Assembly: GCA_002311645.1 (NCBI GenBank)
Contig: DBYW01000006.1
Span: forward strand, 1 to 36,344
Length of the DNA: 36,344 bases
Direction of reading: 5' to 3'
DNA from: Bacteroidales bacterium UBA1176
Lineage (GTDB): Bacteria; Bacteroidota; Bacteroidia; Bacteroidales; WCHB1-69
Of the stretch, positions 1 through 7,160 are shown piece by piece. The translations under genes were made by a program, and so were the position numbers. The notes under the pieces were generated by a model. It was given only the letters and a program-made list of their open reading frames with translations. It did not search any database and was not told where the DNA came from. Each line of letters opens with the position of its first letter. Within the stretch, counting starts at the first letter, position 1.

Positions 1-26
1 CGCTCTGCCAACTGAGCTACTACCGC
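1..26 (-). tRNA. tRNA gene, 5' part only (cut by window edge)
   Basis: Read on the minus strand, the sequence starts GCGGTAG (5' acceptor strand), then TA, then a D arm GCTC-AGTTGGCA-GAGC, which is the standard first third of a tRNA. The anticodon lies outside the window, so the amino acid cannot be read. The 5' end is at 26. The gene is downstream of and co-oriented with ychF, separated by about 110 bp of AT-rich DNA. Confidence 0.85.
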
Positions 27-136
27 TTGTTCATTATTAAGATATGAAAAATATGAAATTATAAAACTATAATATCAATCGTAAATTGTTGTTTTTCAGA
101 TTTTTAACAGTTTAATATCTTAATAATTTAATAGTT

Positions 137-1234
137 TTACACATTAAACCGAATGTGCAAGATATCCCCGTCTTGCACTTCGTAGTTCTTGCCTTCGACC
201 GCCAACTTGCCGGCCTCTTTGCATTTCAGCTCCGACCCGTATTTCACCAGGTCGTCGTATTTGATGACCTCCGCACGGATGAAGCCGCGCTCCAGGTCGC
301 TGTGGATGACGCCCGCCGCCTGCGGTGCCAACATGCCCCGTGTGATCGTCCAGGCACGGTTCTCCTTGCCACCGACGGTGAAGAAGGAGATGAGATCCAG
401 CATCTTGTAGGCCGCCCGAATCACCTTGTTGACGCCCGGCTCGGTCAAGCCCACGTCGGCCAAGAAAGCCTTGCGGTCCTCCTCACTCTCCAACTCGGCG
501 ATTTCGGATTCGATTTTGGCCGCGATGACCAACATCTCTCCGCCGTGCTCTTCCACATATTTCTTCACGGCCTCGGAATAGGCGTTCCCGGTGGCCGCGT
601 CATCGTCATTCACATTGCACACGAACATCACGGGCTTCTCGGTGAGCAGCATCATATCCGCCACCACCGCCTTCTCGTCGGGCGTGACATCCAGGGTGCG
701 CACATTCTGGAAACCTTCCAGATGTTCCTTATATTTCAACAGAACGGCAAGGTCGTGCTTGGCGGTCTTCTCACCGACTTTCGCAGCTTTCTCCACCTTG
801 GTGATCTTGCGTTCAATCTGTTCCAAATCCTTGCATTGCAGCTCGAAATCGACAATCTCGATGTCGCGCACCGGGTCGATGGAGCCTTCCTCATGGGGCA
901 GCGCTGGATTGTCGAAGCAGCGCAGCACGTGGATGAGCGCGTCACACAAACGCACATCCGCGAGGAAGCTGTTGCCGATACCTGCACCCGTGCTGGCACC
1001 CTTAGCCAGACCGGGAATATCCACGAGGTCGAGGTTGGCATAGACCAGCTTGTCGGCATGGATGAACGAATTGATGTGGGTCAGACGCTCGTCGGGCACC
1101 GCACACACGCCGATGTTCGACTTGTTCGTGCTGTACGCGAAGTCCGTCACCTCCGCCTTCGTGTTGGAGATGCAGTTGAACATCGTGGTCTTACCCGAGT
1201 TCGTCAGTCCTACTATGCCGCATTTCAATCCCAT
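137..1234 (-). CDS. ychF: YchF/Obg-type GTP/ATP-binding protein (variant G motifs)
   Basis: A 365-residue member of the YchF (OLA1) branch of TRAFAC P-loop proteins, cytoplasmic ATPases associated with ribosomes and stress responses. The P-loop is GLTNSGKTT at residues 9-17. The G3 motif is DIPGL near residue 72. The NKxD position is NVND near residue 206, where YchF usually has NxxE. The C-terminal TGS domain ends GDILHIRFNV. The length is typical for YchF. Two motifs differ from the textbook family: GLPNVGKST is GLTNSGKTT, and the FPFCTIEPN stretch is FAYSTNKSN, so nucleotide preference may differ. The ATG at 1234 matches the conserved MGLKCGIVG start. It lies downstream of the NifU-domain gene on the same strand. 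Confidence 0.93.
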   Translation of the reverse strand: MGLKCGIVGLTNSGKTTMFNCISNTKAEVTDFAYSTNKSNIGVCAVPDERLTHINSFIHADKLVYANLDLVDIPGLAKGASTGAGIGNSFLADVRLCDALIHVLRCFDNPALPHEEGSIDPVRDIEIVDFELQCKDLEQIERKITKVEKAAKVGEKTAKHDLAVLLKYKEHLEGFQNVRTLDVTPDEKAVVADMMLLTEKPVMFVCNVNDDDAATGNAYSEAVKKYVEEHGGEMLVIAAKIESEIAELESEEDRKAFLADVGLTEPGVNKVIRAAYKMLDLISFFTVGGKENRAWTITRGMLAPQAAGVIHSDLERGFIRAEVIKYDDLVKYGSELKCKEAGKLAVEGKNYEVQDGDILHIRFNV

Positions 1235-1236
1235 TG

Positions 1237-1341
1237 GTGATTAATAATTAGTGATCAGTGAGCAGTGATCTGTGATTAGTCTAAATTAGTTGACCATAAC
1301 CGACAGCCAATAACCAATAGCCAACAGCTAAAAGCCAAGAA
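1237..1341. repeat. Degenerate 7-bp periodic repeat between ychF and the NifU-domain gene
   Basis: From 1237 the DNA reads as successive heptamers: GTGATTA, ATAATTA, GTGATCA, GTGAGCA, GTGATCT, GTGATTA, GTCTAAA, TTAGTTG. In the same phase it continues ACCATAA, CCGACAG, CCAATAA, CCAATAG, CCAACAG, CTAAAAG, CCAAGAA. The first series shares a GTGATNA core and the second a CCAANAG core. The tract fills the gap between the two genes and runs through the stop codon (1328-1330) of the NifU-domain gene. Confidence 0.7.
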
Positions 1342-1576
1342 CCACATCCTCCACGTGGTCAATTTCGGGGAGGTAGTGTTTCAGGGTTTGTTCAACGCCG
1401 TTCTTGAGGGTCATCTTGGCGTGCGGACAGGAGCCGCAGGCACCCTGCAGTTTCACTTCCACAACGTTGTCGGGACGGAGTTGTATGTACTCAATGTCGC
1501 CACCATCCTGCTGCAAATAGGGACGGATCTGGTCGATAATCGAGATAACTTTCTGTTCTAACGTAATATGGTCCAT
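1328..1576 (-). CDS. NifU-like C-terminal (Nfu) Fe-S scaffold protein
   Basis: An 82-residue protein made of a single NifU C-terminal domain. These cytoplasmic scaffolds bind a [4Fe-4S] cluster through a CxxC motif and pass it to apo-enzymes. The motif is GACGSC, with cysteines at residues 47 and 50, followed by the usual amphipathic helix (MTLKNGVEQTLKHYLPEI). The reading frame extends upstream to 1735, but the domain begins at MDHITLEQKV (ATG ending at 1576) and a TAnnTTTG promoter box at 1602-1609 lies between, so the long N-terminal extension is rejected. It is divergent from the permease gene at 1718. Confidence 0.9.
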   Translation of the reverse strand: MDHITLEQKVISIIDQIRPYLQQDGGDIEYIQLRPDNVVEVKLQGACGSCPHAKMTLKNGVEQTLKHYLPEIDHVEDVVLGF

Positions 1577-1601
1577 AGGAGCGGTTTTGGTTGAACGGCG
1601 G

Positions 1602-1609
1602 CAAAAGTA
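1602..1609 (-). promoter_or_regulatory. Bacteroidota -7 promoter box for the NifU-domain gene
   Basis: The minus strand reads TACTTTTG, a match to the TAnnTTTG box used by the primary sigma factor of Bacteroidota. It sits about 26 bp before the ATG at 1576. No clear -33 TTG was picked out. Confidence 0.6.
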
Positions 1610-1656
1610 CAAAATTTTCTTCACACTCCTAACATCACAATTTCGTTTTTTTTGTG

Positions 1657-1664
1657 TATGTTTG
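1657..1664 (+). promoter_or_regulatory. Bacteroidota -7 promoter box for the FecCD permease-uvrC pair
   Basis: TATGTTTG matches TAnnTTTG. It lies 54 bp before the ATG at 1718 and back to back with the minus-strand box at 1602-1609, making a divergent promoter region. Confidence 0.5.
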
Positions 1665-1717
1665 CCGTCCGAAAACTCTTTGACGCATGCCGCTTCGGCA
1701 CAACGAATTAGGAACAC

Positions 1718-2728
1718 ATGAAGCGTGACTCCCACATCATATTGCCAATCCTGTTAGCCCTATTGCTGATAGCGGCGGCTACGGGCGCCATCTTCATCGG
1801 GGCCATCAGGATTCCTGCCGACATGGTGTGGGGCAGCATCCTCCACCGCTTCTTCCACGTTTCGGGCGGCATCATCGTGCCGGCCTACTACGACATGGCC
1901 ATCTGGCAGCTGCGTTTGCCCCGCATCGTGATGAGCCTATTGGCGGGTGCTTCCTTGGGAATATGCGGTTGTGTGTTCCAAAGCATCTTCCGCAATCCCA
2001 TCTGCGACCCCTACATCCTCGGCATCTCGTCGGGGGCATCGTTAGGCGCGGCCATCGCCATCATCATCGGCTGGGACGCTTTCGTGTTCGGCATCACGCT
2101 GCCAGCATTGGCCACCGCCATCCTGACGCTGCTGCTCATCATGGGCATCGCCCGCCTCCGGGGGCGGCACAGCACCCAAACGCTGCTCCTCACCGGCATC
2201 GCCCTCAACTTCTTCATCTCTGCCGTCATCACCATGCTGATGGTGCTCAACCAAAAAGAGATGCACCAAATTTTCTTTTGGACCATGGGCAGTGTGGCCA
2301 CCGTGTCCTGGCGGGAGATTGCCTGCCTGCTTCCCGTGATGGCCGTTGTGATCCTTCTATTGTATTGGCATGCCAAAGACCTCAACATCCTACAGTTGGG
2401 GACGGAAACAGCACAGAGCCTCGGTGTGGACGCGCGGCGCGTCACCTACGTCACGCTTATCGCCTCCTCCGTGCTCATCGCGGTGGTGGTCTCCTTCTGC
2501 GGTGTCATCGGGTTCATCGGCCTCATTGTGCCCCACATCGCCCGCCTCATCTTCGGCAGCGACAACCGTCATCTCTTCACCTACTCGCTTTTCTTCGGGG
2601 CCTTTTTCCTGCTCATCGCGGACACGCTGGCGCGCACTTTGGCCGCGCCCTCCGAACTGCCCGTGGGGAGCATCACTGCCTTGGCCGGCGCACCCTACTT
2701 CATTTACCTCCTGCTTCGCAAACACTGA
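1718..2728 (+). CDS. FecCD/BtuC-family ABC transporter permease
   Basis: A 336-residue inner-membrane permease of the type that imports vitamin B12, heme or ferric siderophores with a periplasmic binding protein and an ATPase. It has about ten hydrophobic segments. The family landmarks are visible: LRLPRIVMSLLAGASLGICG, the FRNPICDPYILGISSGASLGA stretch, and the C-terminal FCGVIGFIGLIVPHIARL coupling region. No binding protein or ATPase gene lies in the window, so the substrate is not fixed by context. The cobalamin riboswitch 1.9 kb downstream makes B12 a reasonable guess only. Its stop overlaps the uvrC start (TGATG), indicating translational coupling. Confidence 0.9.
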   Translation: MKRDSHIILPILLALLLIAAATGAIFIGAIRIPADMVWGSILHRFFHVSGGIIVPAYYDMAIWQLRLPRIVMSLLAGASLGICGCVFQSIFRNPICDPYILGISSGASLGAAIAIIIGWDAFVFGITLPALATAILTLLLIMGIARLRGRHSTQTLLLTGIALNFFISAVITMLMVLNQKEMHQIFFWTMGSVATVSWREIACLLPVMAVVILLLYWHAKDLNILQLGTETAQSLGVDARRVTYVTLIASSVLIAVVVSFCGVIGFIGLIVPHIARLIFGSDNRHLFTYSLFFGAFFLLIADTLARTLAAPSELPVGSITALAGAPYFIYLLLRKH

Positions 2729-4509
2729 TGAGATCTACGCCCGACAACATACAGCTCATCCTGCGTTCCCTGCCCGAGAAGCCGGGCGTTTACCGCTTTT
2801 TCGATGCCGACGGCACCATCATCTATGTAGGCAAGGCCAAACGCCTCAAACGCCGTGTCTCCTCCTACTTCAACAAGGAGCACGACTCGCCCAAGGTGCG
2901 TATGCTTGTCACCAAAATCCGAGACATCCAGACCACCGTGGTGGACAACGAGTGGGAGGCCTTGCTACTCGAAAACAGCATGATCAAGCAGTTCAAGCCG
3001 CGCTATAACATCATGCTCAAAGACGACAAGTCGTACCCCTGGATTGCTGTCACCAAGGAGGAGTTTCCGCGTATTTTCCCCACGCGCCACCCCGATCCGG
3101 ACAAAATGCACCTCTTCGGGCCCTACTCGTCGGTCAAGCAGATGAACATCCTGCTGGACACCATCAACGACATGTTCCCCTTGCGCACGTGCCGCCGCCT
3201 TGTACGCAACGAGCGCCCCTGCATGCAATATCAGCTCAAAAAGTGCGCCGCACCCTGCTGCGGTCTCATCACCGCCGAGCAATATCAGGAAAATATCCGC
3301 AAGATTCTCGACATCATCAAGGGCAACCGCAAGGAGGTCATCCAGCAGCTCAAGGAGGACATGATGCAACACGCCGAAAAATGGGAGTTCGAGAAAGCCA
3401 GTGCCATCAAGAAGCAGATCGGGATTTTGAGTGAATACGTTGCCAAATCGGTGGTGGTCAGCCCCACGCTCACCCGACTGGATGTGTTCGGCATGGAAGA
3501 GGATGAAGAGTGTGCCTACGTCAGTTTCCTGCGGGTGGTGGACGGTGCCATCGTGCAGGCACACACACTGGAAATCGACAACAAATTAGACAGCAGCAGC
3601 GAAGAACTGCTCTGGAGCGGCATCCTGGAGATGCAGGAGCGTCTCGGCGGGCTCTCCCCCACCCTGCTGGTGCCGACGGAGCTTACCATTGCACCCGCCA
3701 GCATGGAGATCGTGGTGCCACAGCGCGGCGAGAAGCGCAAGCTTTTGGACTTGGCCGAGCGCAACGCCCACTTCTATATGCTGGAGAAGAAAAAACGGCA
3801 GGACCTCGTCAACCCCGAGCGACGCAGCCAGCGCGTGCTCATGGCCTTGCAACAGGCCCTCGGCATGAAGACCTTGCCACGCCACATCGAGTGCTTCGAC
3901 AACTCCAACACACAGGGCGAGGATCCCGTGGCCGCCATGATCTGCTTCATCGACGGCAAGCCCGCCAAAAAAGAGTACCGCCACTACAACATCAAAACCG
4001 TCGTCGGAGCCGACGATTTCGCCTCCATGGAGGAGGTCATATACCGCCGCTACCACCGCCTCATCGAGGAGGAAAAACCTTTGCCCGACTTGGTGGTCAT
4101 CGACGGCGGCAAGGGCCAGCTCAACGCCGCCTACCGCTCCATACAGGCCCTTCACATCGAGGACAAGCTGATGGTGGTGGGCATCGCCAAACGGTTGGAG
4201 GACATCTACAAGGTGGGCGACGAGTACCCCGTCTATATCGACAAAAAATCGGAGGCTCAGAAATTGCTGCAACAAGTTCGCGATGAAGTACACCATTTCG
4301 GCATCACCCATCATCGCAACCGCCGCTCCAAGACGAGCATCGCCTCCGTGTTGGACAACGCGCCCGGCATCGGCCCCGTGCTCAAGCAGAAGCTGCTCGC
4401 CCATTTCAAGTCAGTGAAGCGCATCCGCGAAGCCACTGAACAGCAATTGGCCGAGGTGGTCGGACCGAAGAAGGCCGCGAGTTTACATGCGTACCTGAGG
4501 GAGGATTAG
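2728..4509 (+). CDS. uvrC: UvrABC system protein C (excinuclease subunit)
   Basis: A 593-residue UvrC, which makes the 3' and 5' incisions in nucleotide excision repair after UvrA/UvrB damage loading. Domains in order: GIY-YIG nuclease (GVY at 20-22, YVGKA at 33-37); a cysteine-containing central region; a UVR helix pair that contacts UvrB (EKWEFEKASAIKKQIGIL); the RNase H-like nuclease (IECFDNSNTQGEDPVA, then LVVIDGGKGQL); and a C-terminal helix-hairpin-helix pair (LDNAPGIGPVLKQKLL). The ATG at 2728 overlaps the permease stop by one base. An in-frame extension to 1828 runs through the permease gene in another frame and is an artefact. Confidence 0.96.
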   Translation: MRSTPDNIQLILRSLPEKPGVYRFFDADGTIIYVGKAKRLKRRVSSYFNKEHDSPKVRMLVTKIRDIQTTVVDNEWEALLLENSMIKQFKPRYNIMLKDDKSYPWIAVTKEEFPRIFPTRHPDPDKMHLFGPYSSVKQMNILLDTINDMFPLRTCRRLVRNERPCMQYQLKKCAAPCCGLITAEQYQENIRKILDIIKGNRKEVIQQLKEDMMQHAEKWEFEKASAIKKQIGILSEYVAKSVVVSPTLTRLDVFGMEEDEECAYVSFLRVVDGAIVQAHTLEIDNKLDSSSEELLWSGILEMQERLGGLSPTLLVPTELTIAPASMEIVVPQRGEKRKLLDLAERNAHFYMLEKKKRQDLVNPERRSQRVLMALQQALGMKTLPRHIECFDNSNTQGEDPVAAMICFIDGKPAKKEYRHYNIKTVVGADDFASMEEVIYRRYHRLIEEEKPLPDLVVIDGGKGQLNAAYRSIQALHIEDKLMVVGIAKRLEDIYKVGDEYPVYIDKKSEAQKLLQQVRDEVHHFGITHHRNRRSKTSIASVLDNAPGIGPVLKQKLLAHFKSVKRIREATEQQLAEVVGPKKAASLHAYLRED

Positions 4510-4569
4510 ACGGCTGAATATTAATAAGGAATAACGCATCGCGTCCGCCCCGTCAATAATATTTTTTTG

Positions 4570-4577
4570 TACTTTTG
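4570..4577 (+). promoter_or_regulatory. Bacteroidota -7 promoter box driving the cobalamin riboswitch operon
   Basis: TACTTTTG matches TAnnTTTG and lies about 10-15 bp before the start of the riboswitch fold. The leader from here to the ATG at 4854 is therefore roughly 270 nt. Confidence 0.65.
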
Positions 4578-4587
4578 CCGCGCCATT

Positions 4588-4742
4588 TGGGAAAGGCTTT
4601 TTCGCAAGAAAAAACCGAGGGAAACAGGTGCAAGACCTGTACAGTACCCGCTGCTGTGAGTCTCATCCGTTTCCGGAGCAACAATGCCACTGTCGCATGA
4701 CGGGAAGGCGTTCCGGAAGAGACAAGTCAGAAAACCTGCCAT
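4588..4742 (+). promoter_or_regulatory. Cobalamin (adenosylcobalamin-class) riboswitch
   Basis: The conserved core of the cobalamin riboswitch is present in order. GGGAAACAGGTGCAAGACCT and the following GTACAGTACCCGCTGCTGTG fall around 4619-4658. The B12 box GCCACTG is at 4686-4692. GGGAAGGCG is at 4702-4710. The closing GACAAGTCAGAAAACCTGCC is at 4721-4740. TTTCCGG near 4669 can pair with CCGGAAG near 4713 to close the arm around the B12 box. The element lies between a promoter box and the BtuG-like gene. In this family, ligand binding normally lowers expression, so the operon should be on when cobamide is scarce. Confidence 0.95.
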
Positions 4743-4853
4743 TTGGCATGATTGTAACCGCTTCGGGAGTTTAGGCCGGTTGAAACAATTGCAGATCCGT
4801 CTGCGGTTCCTTTTCTTTTCCGAAGCAACTTGTCAAACTAAAATGCCGAGGAA
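4743..4853 (+). promoter_or_regulatory. Putative riboswitch expression platform
   Basis: This is the 111 nt between the riboswitch core and the start codon. It contains AACCG...CGGTT (4755-4781), which can pair, then GCAGA-TCCG-TCTGC (4791-4804) followed by the pyrimidine tract GGTTCCTTTTCTTTTCC. The second hairpin plus tract could be a weak intrinsic terminator. A GAGG lies only 3 nt before the ATG at 4854. Whether control is transcriptional or translational cannot be decided from sequence alone. Confidence 0.4.
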
Positions 4854-5951
4854 ATGCATTTGAGAAAAAAGTTCCCCTTTGTTTACGCCCTTTTGGCGGC
4901 CTCTTTGCTATTGTTGACTGCCTGTCCCGGACCCGAGCCTCCCGAGCCCACGCCCCCCATAGACGCCCATGCCAAGGGGATCTTCGTGCTCAACGAGGGT
5001 GTCATGGATCACAACAACAGTTCCATTTCCTACTATGATATAAAGACAGGCGTCCTCAACCCCGACATCTTCCTCGAAGCCAACCACCGCGGGTTAGGCG
5101 ACACCGGCAACGACCTCCAACGCTATGGCTCCAAGCTCTATGCCGTTGTCAACGTCTCCAACCGCGTGGAAGTGATGAACTTCGCGGACGCGACGTCCTT
5201 GAAATCCATCTCCTTAGACGGCAAGCAGCCGCGTTATATCTGTTTCCTCAACGGCAAAGCTTTTGTCAGCTGCTTCGATGGCGACGTGGTACGCATCGAC
5301 ACCGCCACGCTCGAAATCGACGGCAGCGTTCGCTGCGGACGCAACCCCGAAGGCATCTGCGTCTGCAACCACAAACTGTACGTCGCCAATTCCGGCGGAT
5401 TGGACAACCCCAACTACGACAACACCGTCTCCGTCGTCGACCCCAACGCCATGACCGTCACCAAAACCATCACGGTAGGAATCAACCCATACCTCGTCGA
5501 GGGCTACAACGACCAATATGTCTATGTGAACACACGAGGCAACTACATGACCGTTCCTTACAACCTCTACAAGATCGACGCCAACACCGACGAAGTTGTC
5601 AAAGAATACGGCATCGAGACGCTCAATTTCAAGATCCACGGCGACAAGGCGTACGTCTATTCCTACAACTTCACGACATCCGACTCCTGGATCAAAGTAC
5701 TTGACCTGCGCACCGACGAGCTCTCAAACAGCAGCTTCATCACCGACGGCACGACCATCGAGACCCCTTACTCCATCTCGGTCAACCCGCTGAACGGGGA
5801 TGTCTATATCACGGATGTCCACAATTTCACCGTCACAGGCGACGTGTACTGCTTCAGCCAGGACGGCAAGAAGAAGTTCTCCTTCGAGGCCGGCATCAAT
5901 CCCTCTAAAATCGTTTTCAACACAGAAACCAATCTAATTTCAAAACAATAA
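4854..5951 (+). CDS. BtuG-like YncE-type beta-propeller surface lipoprotein
   Basis: A 365-residue lipoprotein. The signal peptide ends in LLTAC with the lipid cysteine at 24, followed by a proline-rich stalk (PGPEPPEPTPP). The rest is a series of beta-propeller blades of the YncE/DUF5074 type, for example KGIFVLNEG, YGSKLYAVVN, GKAFVSCFDGDVVRIDT and HKLYVANSGGLDNPNYDNTV. In Bacteroides, BtuG lipoproteins of this fold bind cobamides tightly at the cell surface and hand them to the BtuB transporter. The cobalamin riboswitch directly upstream strongly supports that role here. No btuB gene is in the operon. At 365 residues it is close to known BtuG lengths. Cobamide affinity is inferred from family and context, not shown. 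Confidence 0.85.
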   Translation: MHLRKKFPFVYALLAASLLLLTACPGPEPPEPTPPIDAHAKGIFVLNEGVMDHNNSSISYYDIKTGVLNPDIFLEANHRGLGDTGNDLQRYGSKLYAVVNVSNRVEVMNFADATSLKSISLDGKQPRYICFLNGKAFVSCFDGDVVRIDTATLEIDGSVRCGRNPEGICVCNHKLYVANSGGLDNPNYDNTVSVVDPNAMTVTKTITVGINPYLVEGYNDQYVYVNTRGNYMTVPYNLYKIDANTDEVVKEYGIETLNFKIHGDKAYVYSYNFTTSDSWIKVLDLRTDELSNSSFITDGTTIETPYSISVNPLNGDVYITDVHNFTVTGDVYCFSQDGKKKFSFEAGINPSKIVFNTETNLISKQ

Positions 5952-5966
5952 CAAAAACATTATCTT

Positions 5967-7157
5967 ATGAAAAAATTCTTTTACCTTTTTGCGATATTGT
6001 TCGCAGCCAGTTTTGCCTTTGCGCAAAACAATTATGCACACCAAAACGGTGGTTCAGATTTCCAACCCGTGCGCGGCGTCCAAGTGAACGTGTCCGCCGA
6101 CAGCGTCCAATACTGGATCGGCAGTGGTGCCAACCAGATTGTCACCGCTATTTTTTATTGCAACAACGAAAATCCCGTCGGGATTGTCTATGGCTATCGT
6201 TGGGATGGAACCAAAACCATCAAGGACATGTTCGATGATATCGCCGCCGAAGACAGCGCCCATTTCTCTGTGTCATACAATTCCACGAACACACTCTTCG
6301 ATGTGATCTCCTACCACAACACAGACCTGGGCCTGAACCTCACCTTCCCTTCCGGATATTGCATGTACACCATGAATGGCGATTACAGTAGCGGCATCAC
6401 AGACCCTCTCGTCAACAACGCATATTTCGAGCTGCAGGAATGGTCCATGGACTGTGAAGACTACGATGATGCCACCCTCTACTACCTCGCCGCACCTGCA
6501 GATCCTTACGTGCCTGTTTTGGTTCCGGCAAACATCAACTTCTGGGTCGGTTCCGGCAGTCAGGAAACCTACGTCACATTCGCATGGTGCCAGAACGATG
6601 TACCCGTCGGCATCGCGTACGGCTACAGATGGGATGGCAACCAAGACATCCAAACGATGCTCAACGCCATCGATGCAGCGGACAGCCGTCTGACCATCAC
6701 CTACAACGACTGGGGCGTGAACAACTACACCTTTGTCGATAACGAGCACAACTACACGCTCGCCAACGAAGGCTGGCTCTCTTACACCATCGACGGCGAA
6801 TACTGCATGGGCCTCACCGACCCCATCGTGGACCGCAGCTATTTCGACATGACAGAGTATGCCTCCTGCACCTTCACCGATTTCAGCATTCTTTACGTCA
6901 GCACGCCTGTCGGCATCGCCAACCACAGCATGGATGCTTCCCTGAAGGCCTATCCCAACCCGACCACCGGCAACGTGCGCGTCACCTCAGACAACAACAT
7001 CCAACAAGTGGAAGTCTATGACCTTTTCGGCAAACTTCTGCAAAAGGTCGACGGCAATGACAGCCATGAGGTGAACGTCAGCTTAGAAGGCCTTGTCAAC
7101 GGACAATACATCCTCAAAGCCAACAACCAGACTCTCAGAGTCGTCAAGCAAGACTAA
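5967..7157 (+). CDS. T9SS-secreted protein with a duplicated GYRWDG module
   Basis: A 396-residue secreted protein of no family I can name with confidence. It has a signal peptide (1-20, ending FAFAQ), then two homologous modules at about 48-178 and 190-314. Each module opens with W-[IV]-G-S-G, has a cysteine after the next strand (C65, C208), then PVGI-x-YGYRWDG (70-81 and 213-224). Each ends with a GDY/GEY..G-[IL]-TDP-[LI]-V stretch and an aromatic-rich strand. Residues 328-396 (YPNPTTGNVRV...GQYILKANNQTLRVVKQ) are a type A T9SS sorting domain, so the protein should cross the outer membrane and be anchored or released. It follows the BtuG-like gene by 15 bp under the cobalamin riboswitch, so a role in extracellular cobamide capture is a reasonable inference. 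Confidence 0.85.
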   Translation: MKKFFYLFAILFAASFAFAQNNYAHQNGGSDFQPVRGVQVNVSADSVQYWIGSGANQIVTAIFYCNNENPVGIVYGYRWDGTKTIKDMFDDIAAEDSAHFSVSYNSTNTLFDVISYHNTDLGLNLTFPSGYCMYTMNGDYSSGITDPLVNNAYFELQEWSMDCEDYDDATLYYLAAPADPYVPVLVPANINFWVGSGSQETYVTFAWCQNDVPVGIAYGYRWDGNQDIQTMLNAIDAADSRLTITYNDWGVNNYTFVDNEHNYTLANEGWLSYTIDGEYCMGLTDPIVDRSYFDMTEYASCTFTDFSILYVSTPVGIANHSMDASLKAYPNPTTGNVRVTSDNNIQQVEVYDLFGKLLQKVDGNDSHEVNVSLEGLVNGQYILKANNQTLRVVKQD

Positions 7158-7160
7158 TCC

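Noticed and set aside
155..1240. A 361-codon plus-strand open frame opposite ychF.
   Set aside because: It is the antisense shadow of ychF, rich in His, Val and Leu, with no recognisable domain.
1577..1735. N-terminal extension of the NifU-domain protein up to 1735.
   Set aside because: It would cross the promoter box at 1602-1609 and overlap the divergent permease start; the domain begins at the ATG ending at 1576.
1828..2727. Long N-terminal extension of the uvrC reading frame (an 893-codon open frame).
   Set aside because: It runs through the permease gene in another frame, is His/Pro/Arg-rich nonsense, and UvrC begins at the ATG at 2728.
4585..4750. A 73-codon minus-strand frame over the riboswitch region (4521-4742).
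   Set aside because: The region is explained by a structured RNA on the plus strand; the frame has no similarity to anything I recognise.
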